From NCBI GenBank assembly GCA_018382295.1, contig JAGZQF010000002.1:38459-102458 (forward strand): a DNA stretch of 64,000 nt. The letters run 5' to 3'. Position numbers and translations under genes: made by a program. Shown here one piece after another: positions 24,075-32,219 of the stretch. Below the pieces are notes generated by a model. The model made no database searches. It had not been told where the DNA came from and saw nothing but the letters and a program-made list of their open reading frames with translations. How positions within the stretch are numbered: the first letter of the stretch is position 1; each line of letters opens with the position of its first letter. This stretch comes from Collinsella sp. GTDB taxonomy: Bacteria; Actinomycetota; Coriobacteriia; Coriobacteriales; Coriobacteriaceae.

Positions 24075-24973
24075 TACAGCACGCCTCCGATCATCAGCAT
24101 CAGCTGCGCGGTGATGCAGCCGAAGATAAGCGAATCGCTACGATCGAGCATGCCGCCGTGGCCCGGGATAAGGTTGCCGGAATCCTTGACGCCCACACCG
24201 CGCTTGATGCGCGACTCGATAAGGTCGCCGATAACGCCCAGAATGGACACGACCACGCCGCACAGCAGCGCATAGGGCAGGCTGAGCTTGAAGAAATGCG
24301 TCGCCCACAGGATGAGCCAAATCAAAACCGAGCCCAGGATGCCGCCAACAAACCCCTCCCAGCTCTTTTTGGGAGAGATCTTGGGAACCATCTTGTGTTT
24401 GCCGATACGGCTACCCACGATATAGGCAAACGAATCGGAGACCCAGAGAGACGCGCAAACACCCACCGAAAGCAGGGCGCCGGCAAAACCGGGCACGGCA
24501 TCGCGCAGCAGCACGATAGCCGACAGCATAAAACCGGTGTAGATGGGACCCATGAGTGTCACGGCAACATCGGATATGCGGGTACGCGGCGACCAGACAT
24601 ACCAAATGCCCACAGCGAGCATCAGGGCAAAAAGCAGGGCATTCAGCAGCATCGAATCGCCCAACGCCGACAGCGGAAAGAGCACGGCGGCAGCGATACC
24701 CATGCGCTCGTTAGCCATCTTGCCATCGAGCCTTGTCATACGGAAAAACTCATAGCAGCACAGACCGCTCATGACGGAAACAAAGATGGCCGTGGGCACG
24801 ATACCCAAAACCAGGCACAGGATAAAGACAACGGCGTAGACGATACCGGCGGCGGCACGGGTAATAAAGCCCGCCAGCCACGAACCGGAACCGCTCTTCG
24901 CTGCAGGCGCTCCCGCAGTGGCAGCTTTACGCGCAGGCGTCTTGGGAGCAGATGCCTTGGGACGATCGGACAC
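24074..24973 (-). CDS. cdsA: Phosphatidate cytidylyltransferase
   Basis: A 299-residue integral membrane enzyme that makes CDP-diacylglycerol, the precursor of anionic phospholipids. An Ala/Lys/Pro-rich cytosolic N terminus of about 30 residues precedes multiple membrane helices. The signature region includes SDSFAYIVGSRIGKH, SPKKSWEGFVGG and VKDSGNLIPGHGGMLDRSDS, the conserved CdsA C-terminal motif. The start is GTG at 24973, three bases after the uppS stop. Confidence 0.95.
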   Translation of the reverse strand: MSDRPKASAPKTPARKAATAGAPAAKSGSGSWLAGFITRAAAGIVYAVVFILCLVLGIVPTAIFVSVMSGLCCYEFFRMTRLDGKMANERMGIAAAVLFPLSALGDSMLLNALLFALMLAVGIWYVWSPRTRISDVAVTLMGPIYTGFMLSAIVLLRDAVPGFAGALLSVGVCASLWVSDSFAYIVGSRIGKHKMVPKISPKKSWEGFVGGILGSVLIWLILWATHFFKLSLPYALLCGVVVSILGVIGDLIESRIKRGVGVKDSGNLIPGHGGMLDRSDSLIFGCITAQLMLMIGGVL

Positions 24974-24975
24974 GA

Positions 24976-25770
24976 TTAAGCCTCCTCGGTCTTGCTCAGT
25001 CCACCAAACCTACGGTCACGGCCCTGATAGGCCAAAATGGCGTCGACAAGGCCCCAACGATCAAAGTCGGGCCAATAGGTATCGGTGACGTAGAACTCGG
25101 AATAAGCTACCTGCCACAGCAGATAGTTCGAAAGGCGCAGCTCACCAGAGGTGCGAATCACAAGCTCAGGATCGGGAAGACCGGCGGTATAGAGGTGGGA
25201 AGCCACCATGTCGTCATCAATTGCGGCAGGATCGATCTTACCGGCGGCAACGTCGAGTGCGATCTGACGGACAGCGCGGGTAATCTCGGCACGCGCGCCG
25301 TAGTTGACGGCAAGCGCCAGCGTCATACCGGTGTGATCGGCGCACTCGGCAAGACCGCGTTCAAAAACGTCGCGGGTCTTCTTGGGCAGCGCGGAAATAT
25401 CACCCAAAAAGACAACGCGCACGTTTTCGCGCTTCAGAAGCGGCAACTCGTCGATGAACGTCTTGGCAAACAGGTGCATCAAGACGTTGACCTCATGCTG
25501 CGGGCGGTTCCAGTTTTCGGTAGAAAACGCATAGGCCGAAAGCACGTCGACGCCCAGGCGCACGCAGGCGGTAATGATCTCGCGCAGCGAGACGATACCC
25601 GCCTTGTGGCCCTCAGTGCGTGCAAGACCGCGCGACGTGGCCCAACGACCGTTGCCGTCCATGATGCACGAGATATGGTGCGGAATGTTATTGAGGTCAA
25701 GGTCGGAAAAACCGACGCCCGCAGGGGCGTCGGCAAAGTACTCGACCAGTTTATGCTCGTCGTATTGCAC
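24976..25770 (-). CDS. uppS: Isoprenyl transferase (undecaprenyl diphosphate synthase)
   Basis: A 264-residue cis-prenyltransferase that builds the long-chain polyprenyl diphosphate carrier for cell-wall precursors. The catalytic Asp lies in IMDGNGRWA at about residues 36-44. It also has EGHKAG, AYAFSTENWNRP and the C-terminal IRTSGELRLSNYLLWQ. The start is GTG at 25770, two bases after the frr stop. Chain length cannot be read from sequence; actinobacteria can have more than one such enzyme. Confidence 0.94.
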   Translation of the reverse strand: MQYDEHKLVEYFADAPAGVGFSDLDLNNIPHHISCIMDGNGRWATSRGLARTEGHKAGIVSLREIITACVRLGVDVLSAYAFSTENWNRPQHEVNVLMHLFAKTFIDELPLLKRENVRVVFLGDISALPKKTRDVFERGLAECADHTGMTLALAVNYGARAEITRAVRQIALDVAAGKIDPAAIDDDMVASHLYTAGLPDPELVIRTSGELRLSNYLLWQVAYSEFYVTDTYWPDFDRWGLVDAILAYQGRDRRFGGLSKTEEA

Positions 25771-25771
25771 C

Positions 25772-26308
25772 TTAGATCTCCATGACCTCGGCTTCTTTTT
25801 CCTTCAGAAGCTCCTCGACCTTGGCGACATACTCATCGGTGTGCTTCTGGACCTTAGCCTGCTCGCGACGGACATCGTCCTCGGTGAGCTCCTCATCGCG
25901 CTCGAGCTTGTTGTTGAAGTCGCGACGGATGTTACGGATAGACACCTTGGCCTGCTCGGCGTACTCGCGGCACTCCTTGACGAGCTCGCGACGGCGCTCC
26001 TCGGTGGGAGCCGGGAACGGCAGACGAACCACGGTGCCATCGGAGTTGGGGGTAATACCCAGATCGGAAGCGCCGATGGCCTTGACGATAGCGTTGATGA
26101 GTGCCTTGTCCCACGGCTCGATGAGCAGCATGTGGGCCTCGGGGGTCTTGACGGCGGCAACCTGCGTGACCGGCGTGGGAACACCGTAATAATCGACGGT
26201 GATGTCGGACAGAATGTTGGCATTGGCGCGGCCGGTACGGACCTTGGAGAAGTTATGCTTGAGGGACTCGAGCGACTTGTCCATGTGGGCGGTGATGTTC
26301 TCTGCCAT
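25772..26308 (-). CDS. frr: Ribosome recycling factor
   Basis: A 178-residue RRF that, with EF-G, splits post-termination ribosomes. It contains VRTGRANANILSDITVDYYGVPTPV near the N terminus and RRDFNNKLERDEELTEDD in the C-terminal helical domain. It is about seven residues shorter than the usual 185. The ATG at 26308 is two bases after pyrH. The frame is intact. Confidence 0.96.
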   Translation of the reverse strand: MAENITAHMDKSLESLKHNFSKVRTGRANANILSDITVDYYGVPTPVTQVAAVKTPEAHMLLIEPWDKALINAIVKAIGASDLGITPNSDGTVVRLPFPAPTEERRRELVKECREYAEQAKVSIRNIRRDFNNKLERDEELTEDDVRREQAKVQKHTDEYVAKVEELLKEKEAEVMEI

Positions 26309-26310
26309 GC

Positions 26311-27033
26311 TTAATCCTCCTGATAGACGAGCGTGCCGACGGGCTCACCCGAAAGCGCGCGCTTGACGGTGTCCTCGCCATCGATGTTGAGGACCAAAAT
26401 CGGCATACGGTTGTCCTGGCACAGTGCCGTAGCCGTGGAATCCATAACCTGCAGACCGCGGACGAGAACCTCGTGATAGGTAATCTTGTCAAAACGGACG
26501 GCATCAGCGCACTTGACGGGATCCTTATCGTAGATGCCGTCAACCTTGGTGGCTTTAATCAGAATCTCGGCGCCGATCTCGCACGCACGAAGAGCCGCGG
26601 CGGTGTCGGTCGTAAAGTACGGATTGCCCGAACCGGCGGCAAAAATAACGACGTTGCCCTTGGAAAGGTGGTTGATGGCGCGACGGCGAATATAGGGCTC
26701 GCAGATCTCGTTCATCTGGATAGCGCTCATCACGCGGCAGGGAACATCGTTATGCTCGAAGGCATCCTGCAGGGCGAGCGCGTTCATAACGGTTGCCAGC
26801 ATGCCCATGTAGTCGGCCTGAGCACGCTCCATGCCACCGGCAGCGCCTGCCATGCCGCGGAAAATATTGCCGCCGCCGACAACGACGCCGACCTCATGGC
26901 CAACGGCGAGCAGCTCCTTGACCTGCTTAGCAAGATGGTCGGTAACCTTGGGGTCGATGCCATATTGGCCGTCGCCCATCAGCGCTTCGCCGGAAAGCTT
27001 AAGAAGCACGCGTTTATATCGGATGTCGGACAA
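26311..27033 (-). CDS. pyrH: UMP kinase
   Basis: A 240-residue hexameric amino-acid-kinase-family enzyme, specific for UMP in bacteria. It shows LLKLSGEALMG, VGGGNIFRG and the ATP-binding-site stretch KATKVDGIYDKDPVK. The start is TTG at 27033 with GGAGGATC upstream. It complements the pyr operon at 7.7-13.1 kb but sits in the usual tsf-pyrH-frr order, separated from tsf by a terminator. Confidence 0.95.
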   Translation of the reverse strand: MSDIRYKRVLLKLSGEALMGDGQYGIDPKVTDHLAKQVKELLAVGHEVGVVVGGGNIFRGMAGAAGGMERAQADYMGMLATVMNALALQDAFEHNDVPCRVMSAIQMNEICEPYIRRRAINHLSKGNVVIFAAGSGNPYFTTDTAAALRACEIGAEILIKATKVDGIYDKDPVKCADAVRFDKITYHEVLVRGLQVMDSTATALCQDNRMPILVLNIDGEDTVKRALSGEPVGTLVYQED

Positions 27034-27093
27034 AGCGATCCTCCTTTAGATTGAACTTTCAACATTCTATCAAAGGCTCTAAAAAGAGCCATG

Positions 27094-27128
27094 AAAAAGC
27101 AGGCTGTGAGTAAAACCCACAGCCTGCT
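27094..27128 (-). terminator. Terminator between tsf and pyrH
   Basis: An 11-bp perfect stem (AGCAGGCTGTG / CACAGCCTGCT, 9-nt loop) leads into TTTTT on the minus strand, 24 bp past tsf. It probably separates rpsB-tsf from pyrH onward, perhaps partially. Confidence 0.85.
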
Positions 27129-27151
27129 CATTACCAGCTACAAGAGCTTAT

Positions 27152-28021
27152 TTACTCGCCACGGACCAGACGGTCAAAGGCAACGACGGTAATGGTGTCG
27201 CCGAGCTCCTTGGAGACCTGCTCAGCGTACTTCTTGATGGTGAGGGAGCTGTCCTTGATGAACTCCTGCTCGGTGAGCACAGACTGCTTGTAGAACTTCT
27301 CCAGACGGCCGACAGCCATCTTCTCCTGGATAGCCTCGGGCTTACCAGACTCGGCAGCCTGAGCCATGTAGATCTGCTTCTCGTGCTCGACGGTCTCGGC
27401 CGGAACCTGATCGCGGGTAGCGCAGATCGGGGCGACGGCGGCAACCTGAAGGGCAACGTCGTGAGCGAAGGTCTTGAAGGATTCAGCCTGAGCGGTCTCA
27501 GCCTTCTCGAAGGCGAACTCGACGAGGACGCCGATCTTACCACCCATGTGGATGTAAGAAGCGAGCGCGCCGTTCTCAGCCTTGCGGGCAGCGAAGCGGG
27601 AGATCTTCATGTTCTCGCCCATGATGTGAATCATCTCGGTGAGCTCGGAGGAAACGGTCTCCTCGCCCATCGGCTTCTCGAGCAGAGCGTCGACGTCAGC
27701 AGGCTCGGTGGTAGCGACAACCTCAGCGACCTTGGAAGCAAAGCCGGTGAACTTGGCGTTAGAGCCAACGAAGTCGGTCTCGCAGGAGAGCTCGAGCAGA
27801 GCGCCGGTCTTGCCATCCTCGGAGACGAACGCGGCGACAGCGCCCTCGTTGGTCTCACGGCCAGCCTTCTTGGCAGCCTTGGCAAGGCCGTTCTTACGCA
27901 GAACGTCGACAGCGGCGTCCATGTCGCCGTCAGCCTCGACGAGAGCCTTCTTGCACTCCATCATCGGGGAGTCGGTCATCTCGCGGAGCTGCTTGACCAT
28001 AGCGGCGGTAATCTGGGCCAT
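27152..28021 (-). CDS. tsf: Elongation factor Ts
   Basis: A 289-residue nucleotide exchange factor for EF-Tu. The N-terminal UBA-like domain reads AQITAAMVKQLREMTDSPMM, followed by KKALVEADGDMDAAVDVLR, then ETDFVGSN, which contacts EF-Tu. The ATG at 28021 has GAAAGGA upstream; five extra codons to 28036 are unsupported. It is co-transcribed with rpsB and followed by a strong terminator. Confidence 0.96.
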   Translation of the reverse strand: MAQITAAMVKQLREMTDSPMMECKKALVEADGDMDAAVDVLRKNGLAKAAKKAGRETNEGAVAAFVSEDGKTGALLELSCETDFVGSNAKFTGFASKVAEVVATTEPADVDALLEKPMGEETVSSELTEMIHIMGENMKISRFAARKAENGALASYIHMGGKIGVLVEFAFEKAETAQAESFKTFAHDVALQVAAVAPICATRDQVPAETVEHEKQIYMAQAAESGKPEAIQEKMAVGRLEKFYKQSVLTEQEFIKDSSLTIKKYAEQVSKELGDTITVVAFDRLVRGE

Positions 28022-28066
28022 TGTGGTTCCTTTCAAAGAGATGAAAAAGAATTAACTAAGACTGAT

Positions 28067-28795
28067 TTACTCGGCCTTGGGCTCAGCGGCCATCTCGGCC
28101 TCGGAGACCTGCTCCTTGCCGGAGCCAGCGAGGCAGGCGTCAGCCATGAGCTCGCACATAAGGGTGACAGCGGAGATAGCGTCATCGTTGCAGGGGATGC
28201 CGTACTCGACCTCGTCGGGATCGGAGTTGGTGTCGATCAGGGCGACGACGGGGATGTTCAGGCGCTGGGCCTCCTTGATGGCGTTCTCCTCGCGCTTGGT
28301 GTCGATGACGAAGAGAGCCTGGGGCAGACCCTTCATGTCGCGGGCGCCACCGAGGTTGGTCTGGAGCTTAGTGAGCTCCTTGCCGAGAACAGCCTGCTCC
28401 TTCTTGGGCAGAACAGCCATGCGGCCGTCCTCGACCATGGCCTCGAGCTCCTCCATGCGGTTGATGCGGGAGCGGATGGTGACGAAGTTGGTCAGCATAC
28501 CGCCGAGCCAACGCTGGTTGATGTAAGGCATGTTGGCGCGCTCAGCAGCGTTCTTGACGGCCTCCTGAGCCTGCTTCTTGGTGCCGACGAACAGCACGTT
28601 GCCACCCTTGGCGACGTTCTTGACGAAGGTGTAGGCCTGGTCGGCGTCGAGGATGGTCTGCTTGAGGTCGAGGATGTAGATGCCGTTGCGCTCACCGAAG
28701 ATGAACGGCTTCATCTTGGGGTTCCAGCGACGGGTCTGGTGACCGAAGTGACAGCCGGCCTCGAGCAGGGTGCGGATATTAATCTTGGTAGCCAT
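28067..28795 (-). CDS. rpsB: 30S ribosomal protein S2
   Basis: A 242-residue S2 with INIRTLLEAGCHFGHQTRRWNPKMK at the N terminus, NVLFVGTKKQAQEAV in the middle and VVALIDTNSDPDEVEYGIP near the C terminus. An acidic Glu-rich tail ends the protein. AGGAGG precedes the ATG. It is first in the operon with tsf, behind a leader of about 135 bases and a near-consensus promoter at 28937-28965. In other bacteria S2 represses its own operon. Confidence 0.96.
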   Translation of the reverse strand: MATKINIRTLLEAGCHFGHQTRRWNPKMKPFIFGERNGIYILDLKQTILDADQAYTFVKNVAKGGNVLFVGTKKQAQEAVKNAAERANMPYINQRWLGGMLTNFVTIRSRINRMEELEAMVEDGRMAVLPKKEQAVLGKELTKLQTNLGGARDMKGLPQALFVIDTKREENAIKEAQRLNIPVVALIDTNSDPDEVEYGIPCNDDAISAVTLMCELMADACLAGSGKEQVSEAEMAAEPKAE

Positions 28796-28936
28796 GTTAA
28801 ACCTCCTGTGGTTTGCCTCCGCGCGGGGTCATCCTCCAAAACCAACCCGGACATGTGCTACCAAAGCCCGGGCACCACGGTATGAAGTAGCCGCGCGTGC
28901 GTGATAAAAACATGTTGCCGTGAAGCAACCCGATGA

Positions 28937-28965
28937 ATGATAGCAGGAATGCATCTTCCTGCCAA
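28937..28965 (-). promoter_or_regulatory. Promoter of rpsB-tsf with an inverted repeat in the spacer
   Basis: TTGGCA (28960-28965) and TATCAT (28937-28942) are 17 bp apart with a TGC extension. A perfect 7-bp inverted repeat, GCAGGAA (28943-28949) and TTCCTGC (28956-28962), fills the spacer and part of the -35. A repressor could bind there. Confidence 0.7.
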
Positions 28966-29014
28966 CTCGCAATCAAAACCACACACCTGAGTGCGGCGCG
29001 GGACGTCCCAGCCA

Positions 29015-29857
29015 CTATTCGCCGCGGGGATGGGCTTGAGCCACGGCACGTTTGAGCCGATCGGGCGTGAGGTGCGTGTAAATCTGCGTCGTGGACAGGC
29101 TCGCATGACCCAGCAGCTCTTGAACCGAGCGCAGGTCCGCACCGCCCTCGAGCAAGTCGGTCGCAAAGGTATGGCGCATCGCATGCGGGGCAATGTCGGC
29201 CGGAATGCCGGCGAGCGTCGCCAGCATATGGAACCGCCGCCTGAGCATGGCGGCACTCATGCGATTGCCGCGCGCCGATATAAGCAGCGGATGCGGCCCG
29301 GTAGCGGGGTCACGGCGCTTTGCCTGAGCGAGCAACTCCGGCCTCCCCTCCTCAATATAGAGACGCGTCGCCTCGAGCGCACGACGATACAGAGGGACGA
29401 TACGCTCCTTGCTCCCCTTGCCCCAAAGTCGCAGCGTTCGCTCGGACCAACCAATAGACTCCACGTTGAGCGCCGCGAGCTCCGAGATTCGCGCGCCGGA
29501 GGCATAGAGCAACTCAAGCATCGCCGCATCGCGCAGTCCCGCGGGCGTCGAGGTATCAGGCGTCTTGAGCAGCGCCTCAACCTGCTGGATCGTAAGGACG
29601 CCCGGCAGGTCACGCGGCAGCTTGGGCGATGCGATCGCCGAGACCGCATCGCCCTCGACAATCCCCTCGGCAGCCATCCAGCGATAGAGTGAGCGAATGG
29701 CAGACAGGTGTGCCGCAAGGGTCCGAGCCGCCGCCTGGCCACGCGACAGCTCGGCCAAATAGGAACGAACGGTCCGTACGTCGGCGGCGCGAGCGTCGAT
29801 GCCCTCGCGCTCGCACCAGGCAGCAAAGCGCTCCAGCCTCGAGCCATAGGCCGTCAC
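29015..29857 (-). CDS. xerC: Tyrosine recombinase XerC/XerD-like
   Basis: A tyrosine site-specific recombinase of the Xer type, which resolves chromosome dimers at dif. The catalytic domain includes ASGARISELAAL (first Arg), HAMRHTFATDLLEGGADL (His-x-x-Arg) and LLGHASLSTTQIYTHL with the nucleophilic Tyr. The first canonical start, GTG 29857, gives 280 residues. However, XerC-like coding continues in frame upstream (SFIAYIARVEGLSPNTVTAY) to an ATA at 29935 that overlaps the trmFO stop, which would make 306 residues. XerC versus XerD is not decided by sequence alone. Confidence 0.85.
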   Translation of the reverse strand: MTAYGSRLERFAAWCEREGIDARAADVRTVRSYLAELSRGQAAARTLAAHLSAIRSLYRWMAAEGIVEGDAVSAIASPKLPRDLPGVLTIQQVEALLKTPDTSTPAGLRDAAMLELLYASGARISELAALNVESIGWSERTLRLWGKGSKERIVPLYRRALEATRLYIEEGRPELLAQAKRRDPATGPHPLLISARGNRMSAAMLRRRFHMLATLAGIPADIAPHAMRHTFATDLLEGGADLRSVQELLGHASLSTTQIYTHLTPDRLKRAVAQAHPRGE

Positions 29858-29931
29858 CGTGTTGGGAGAAAGACCCTCGACGCGTGCGATATAGGCGATA
29901 AACGAGTCGACGGTGTCGTACAGGTCAAAGA

Positions 29932-31269
29932 CTATGACCGGTCGCCTCCAAACAAGTCGGAACGCGTGGCCAAGTAGGCATCGAGGGCCTCGAGCGCACG
30001 GTCCGCATAGGCCTGGTAGCGGTCGCGCTTGCTGCGGCGCTTACCATCCTCGAGTGGCGGCACCAGGCCAAAGTTGACATGCATGGGCTGATAGCCCACG
30101 GTGGCAGGATCGGTCGCATAGCCCACGAGCGCACCCAGGGCACCCACACGCGGCAACTCGACGCCCGCGGCACCGATAGCCTCGGCATAGGTGTTGAGCG
30201 CCGCGAGCAGACCTGTCGCCACGGCTTCCATGTATCCCTCGGTACCGGTGATCTGACCGGCCAGACGCACGCCGGTACCGGGCACGGCAAAGGTGCCATC
30301 GAGCACGTGCGGGGCGTCGACAAAGGTATTGCGGTGCATGACACCGTAGCGGAAGAACTCAGCGTTCTCCAGGCCCGGCACCATATGGAAGACGCGCTTC
30401 TGCTCGCCAAAGGTCAAGTTGGTCTGGAAGCCCACCAGGTTATAGGCGGTCTTCTCCTTGTTCTCGGCACGCAGCTGAATCGCCGCCCAGGGGCGACGTC
30501 CGGTACGCGGGTCGGTGAGGCCGACGGGCTTCATGGCGCCAAAGCGAATGGCGTCCTTGCCGGTGCGCGCAACTTCCTCGGCAGGCTGGCAAGCCTGGAA
30601 CAGATCGCCGCCCTCAAAGTCTTTGAGCACCACGCGGTCGGCCGTGGTAAGCACCTCGATAAAGGCCTCGTACTCCTCCTTGTTGAGCGGAGCGTTGAGA
30701 TAGTCGCCGCCCCCCTGCTCCTCGTAGCGCGACTGCGAGAACAGCACGTCCATATCGAGCGTGGAGGCATCGACGATCGGCGCCGCCGCATCAAAGAATG
30801 CCAGGGCATCGCCACCGACGAGCTTCATAACCTCTTCGCTCAGCGCCGGTGAACACAGCGGGCCCGCGGCAATGACCACGTGACCCTCGGGAATCTGCGT
30901 GACCTCGCCGTGCACGACCTCGATATTGGGACGAGCGGCAACCTCGGCCTCGACAAGCTCGGAAAACTTGACGCGGTCGACCGCCAAGGCGCCACCGGCG
31001 GGAACAGCCGCGCGATGGGCGCAATCGAGCAGGACTGAACCCATGCGCTCAAGCTCGGCCTTCAGCAAACCAGCCGCGGAATCCGGACGGGTCGACTTAA
31101 ACGAATTGGAGCAGACGAGCTCTGCCAGGTGATCGGTATGGTGGGCCGGGGAGCTCACCTGGGGGCGCATCTCGCACAGCTTTACGGCAAACCCGCGATC
31201 TGCCAGCTGGATCGCGCACTCCGAACCCGCCAGACCGCCACCGATAACTGTCACCTGATCGAACTGCAT
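29932..31269 (-). CDS. trmFO: tRNA m5U54 methyltransferase, folate/FAD-dependent
   Basis: A 445-residue flavoprotein that methylates U54 of the tRNA T-loop using methylenetetrahydrofolate (TrmFO, formerly Gid). The N-terminal FAD motif VTVIGGGLAGSECAIQLA is followed by CEMRP, then LVCSNSFKS and the C-terminal HVNFGLVPPLED. The ATG at 31269 has AAAGG nine bases upstream; a TTG two codons earlier is less likely. dprA-trmFO-xer resembles the Bacillus dprA-topA-trmFO-xerC order, without topA. Confidence 0.94.
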   Translation of the reverse strand: MQFDQVTVIGGGLAGSECAIQLADRGFAVKLCEMRPQVSSPAHHTDHLAELVCSNSFKSTRPDSAAGLLKAELERMGSVLLDCAHRAAVPAGGALAVDRVKFSELVEAEVAARPNIEVVHGEVTQIPEGHVVIAAGPLCSPALSEEVMKLVGGDALAFFDAAAPIVDASTLDMDVLFSQSRYEEQGGGDYLNAPLNKEEYEAFIEVLTTADRVVLKDFEGGDLFQACQPAEEVARTGKDAIRFGAMKPVGLTDPRTGRRPWAAIQLRAENKEKTAYNLVGFQTNLTFGEQKRVFHMVPGLENAEFFRYGVMHRNTFVDAPHVLDGTFAVPGTGVRLAGQITGTEGYMEAVATGLLAALNTYAEAIGAAGVELPRVGALGALVGYATDPATVGYQPMHVNFGLVPPLEDGKRRSKRDRYQAYADRALEALDAYLATRSDLFGGDRS

Positions 31270-31283
31270 CTGCAAACACCTTT

Positions 31284-32219
31284 CTAATTGACACGTTTTC
31301 CATTGTGACCGAAGGGCGTCTGGGCGTGAAGGGCAAACTTGGAGGGCGCATACCTTCCATCCATCATGCGCTCGATAAGGCCCTCGAGTTCAAGCGAACC
31401 CAAGAGTTTGAGTACGCCGACTGCATCGAGCGACACGAGTGCCGCGATGTCGTCGACCTTGAGCGGAGATGCGATGAGCGCATGCATCACGGTCTGCTGC
31501 GTTGGATCCAGGTCGGCAATGCCGGGAGCATCGGGGCGCGAGTAGCGCAGGGTTCCGTAGATGCGTGAGATAGCCATCTCGATAGATTCCTCGTCGATGA
31601 TGCAGCAGGCACCGTTCGCAATGAGGTAATTCGTGCCACGCGACTCGGGCGATAGGATCGACCCCGGCACGGCAAGAAGTTCGCGCCCCAAATCCATAGC
31701 AGCCTCGGCTGTAGAAAACGTCCCAGAAGGCATACCCGCCTCGGATACAAAGAGGGCTTGCGACAGGGCCGCGATCACGCGATTGCGGCGCGGAAAGGCG
31801 AACTTGCGCGGACCCATGCCCCACGGAGAGATCGACACGACCGCGCCACCCGTATCGAGCGTGCGAGTAATAAGCCCCGCGCTCGAACGCGGGTAGACCA
31901 CGTCGGCGCCCGTCCCCAGCACCACGACGTGTTTGCCGCCGGCGTTGACCGCAGCCCAACCCGAGGCCTGGTCACAACCGACCGCGCCGCCCGAAACTAC
32001 CGTCACTCCCGCCTCGACCGCCACCTTTGCCGCAAGCTCTGCCACGGCAAGACCATACGGCGAGGCCTTACGCGCGCCGATGATGGAGAGCGCGGGCGTC
32101 GAAAGCACCTCGGGGTTGCCACACACATAGAGCGTCTGGGGTACATCAGAAAGCTCCAAAACGGTCTCGGGATACAATGCATCACCTGGATGCAGCTCAA
32201 AGGTCCCCTCGGCCATCAT
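31284..32219 (-). CDS. dprA: DNA processing protein DprA/Smf
   Basis: A 311-residue protein that protects incoming single-stranded DNA and loads RecA during transformation. The Rossmann-like core has LSIIGARKASPYG, TVVSGGAVGCDQASGWAA, VVLGTGADVVYPR and FPRRNRVIAALSQALFVSEA. The conserved SGTFSTAEAAMDLGRELLAVPGS follows. A C-terminal winged helix (LKVDDIAALVSLDAVGVLKLL) matches the DprA DML1-like domain. ATG 32219 overlaps the comM stop (ATGA). The N-terminal SAM-like domain of some DprAs is mostly missing. Confidence 0.92.
   Translation of the reverse strand: MMAEGTFELHPGDALYPETVLELSDVPQTLYVCGNPEVLSTPALSIIGARKASPYGLAVAELAAKVAVEAGVTVVSGGAVGCDQASGWAAVNAGGKHVVVLGTGADVVYPRSSAGLITRTLDTGGAVVSISPWGMGPRKFAFPRRNRVIAALSQALFVSEAGMPSGTFSTAEAAMDLGRELLAVPGSILSPESRGTNYLIANGACCIIDEESIEMAISRIYGTLRYSRPDAPGIADLDPTQQTVMHALIASPLKVDDIAALVSLDAVGVLKLLGSLELEGLIERMMDGRYAPSKFALHAQTPFGHNGKRVN

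Noticed and set aside
29015..29857. Phage or integron integrase
   Set aside because: Size, motifs and position after trmFO fit a housekeeping Xer recombinase. No att site, phage gene or cassette is nearby.
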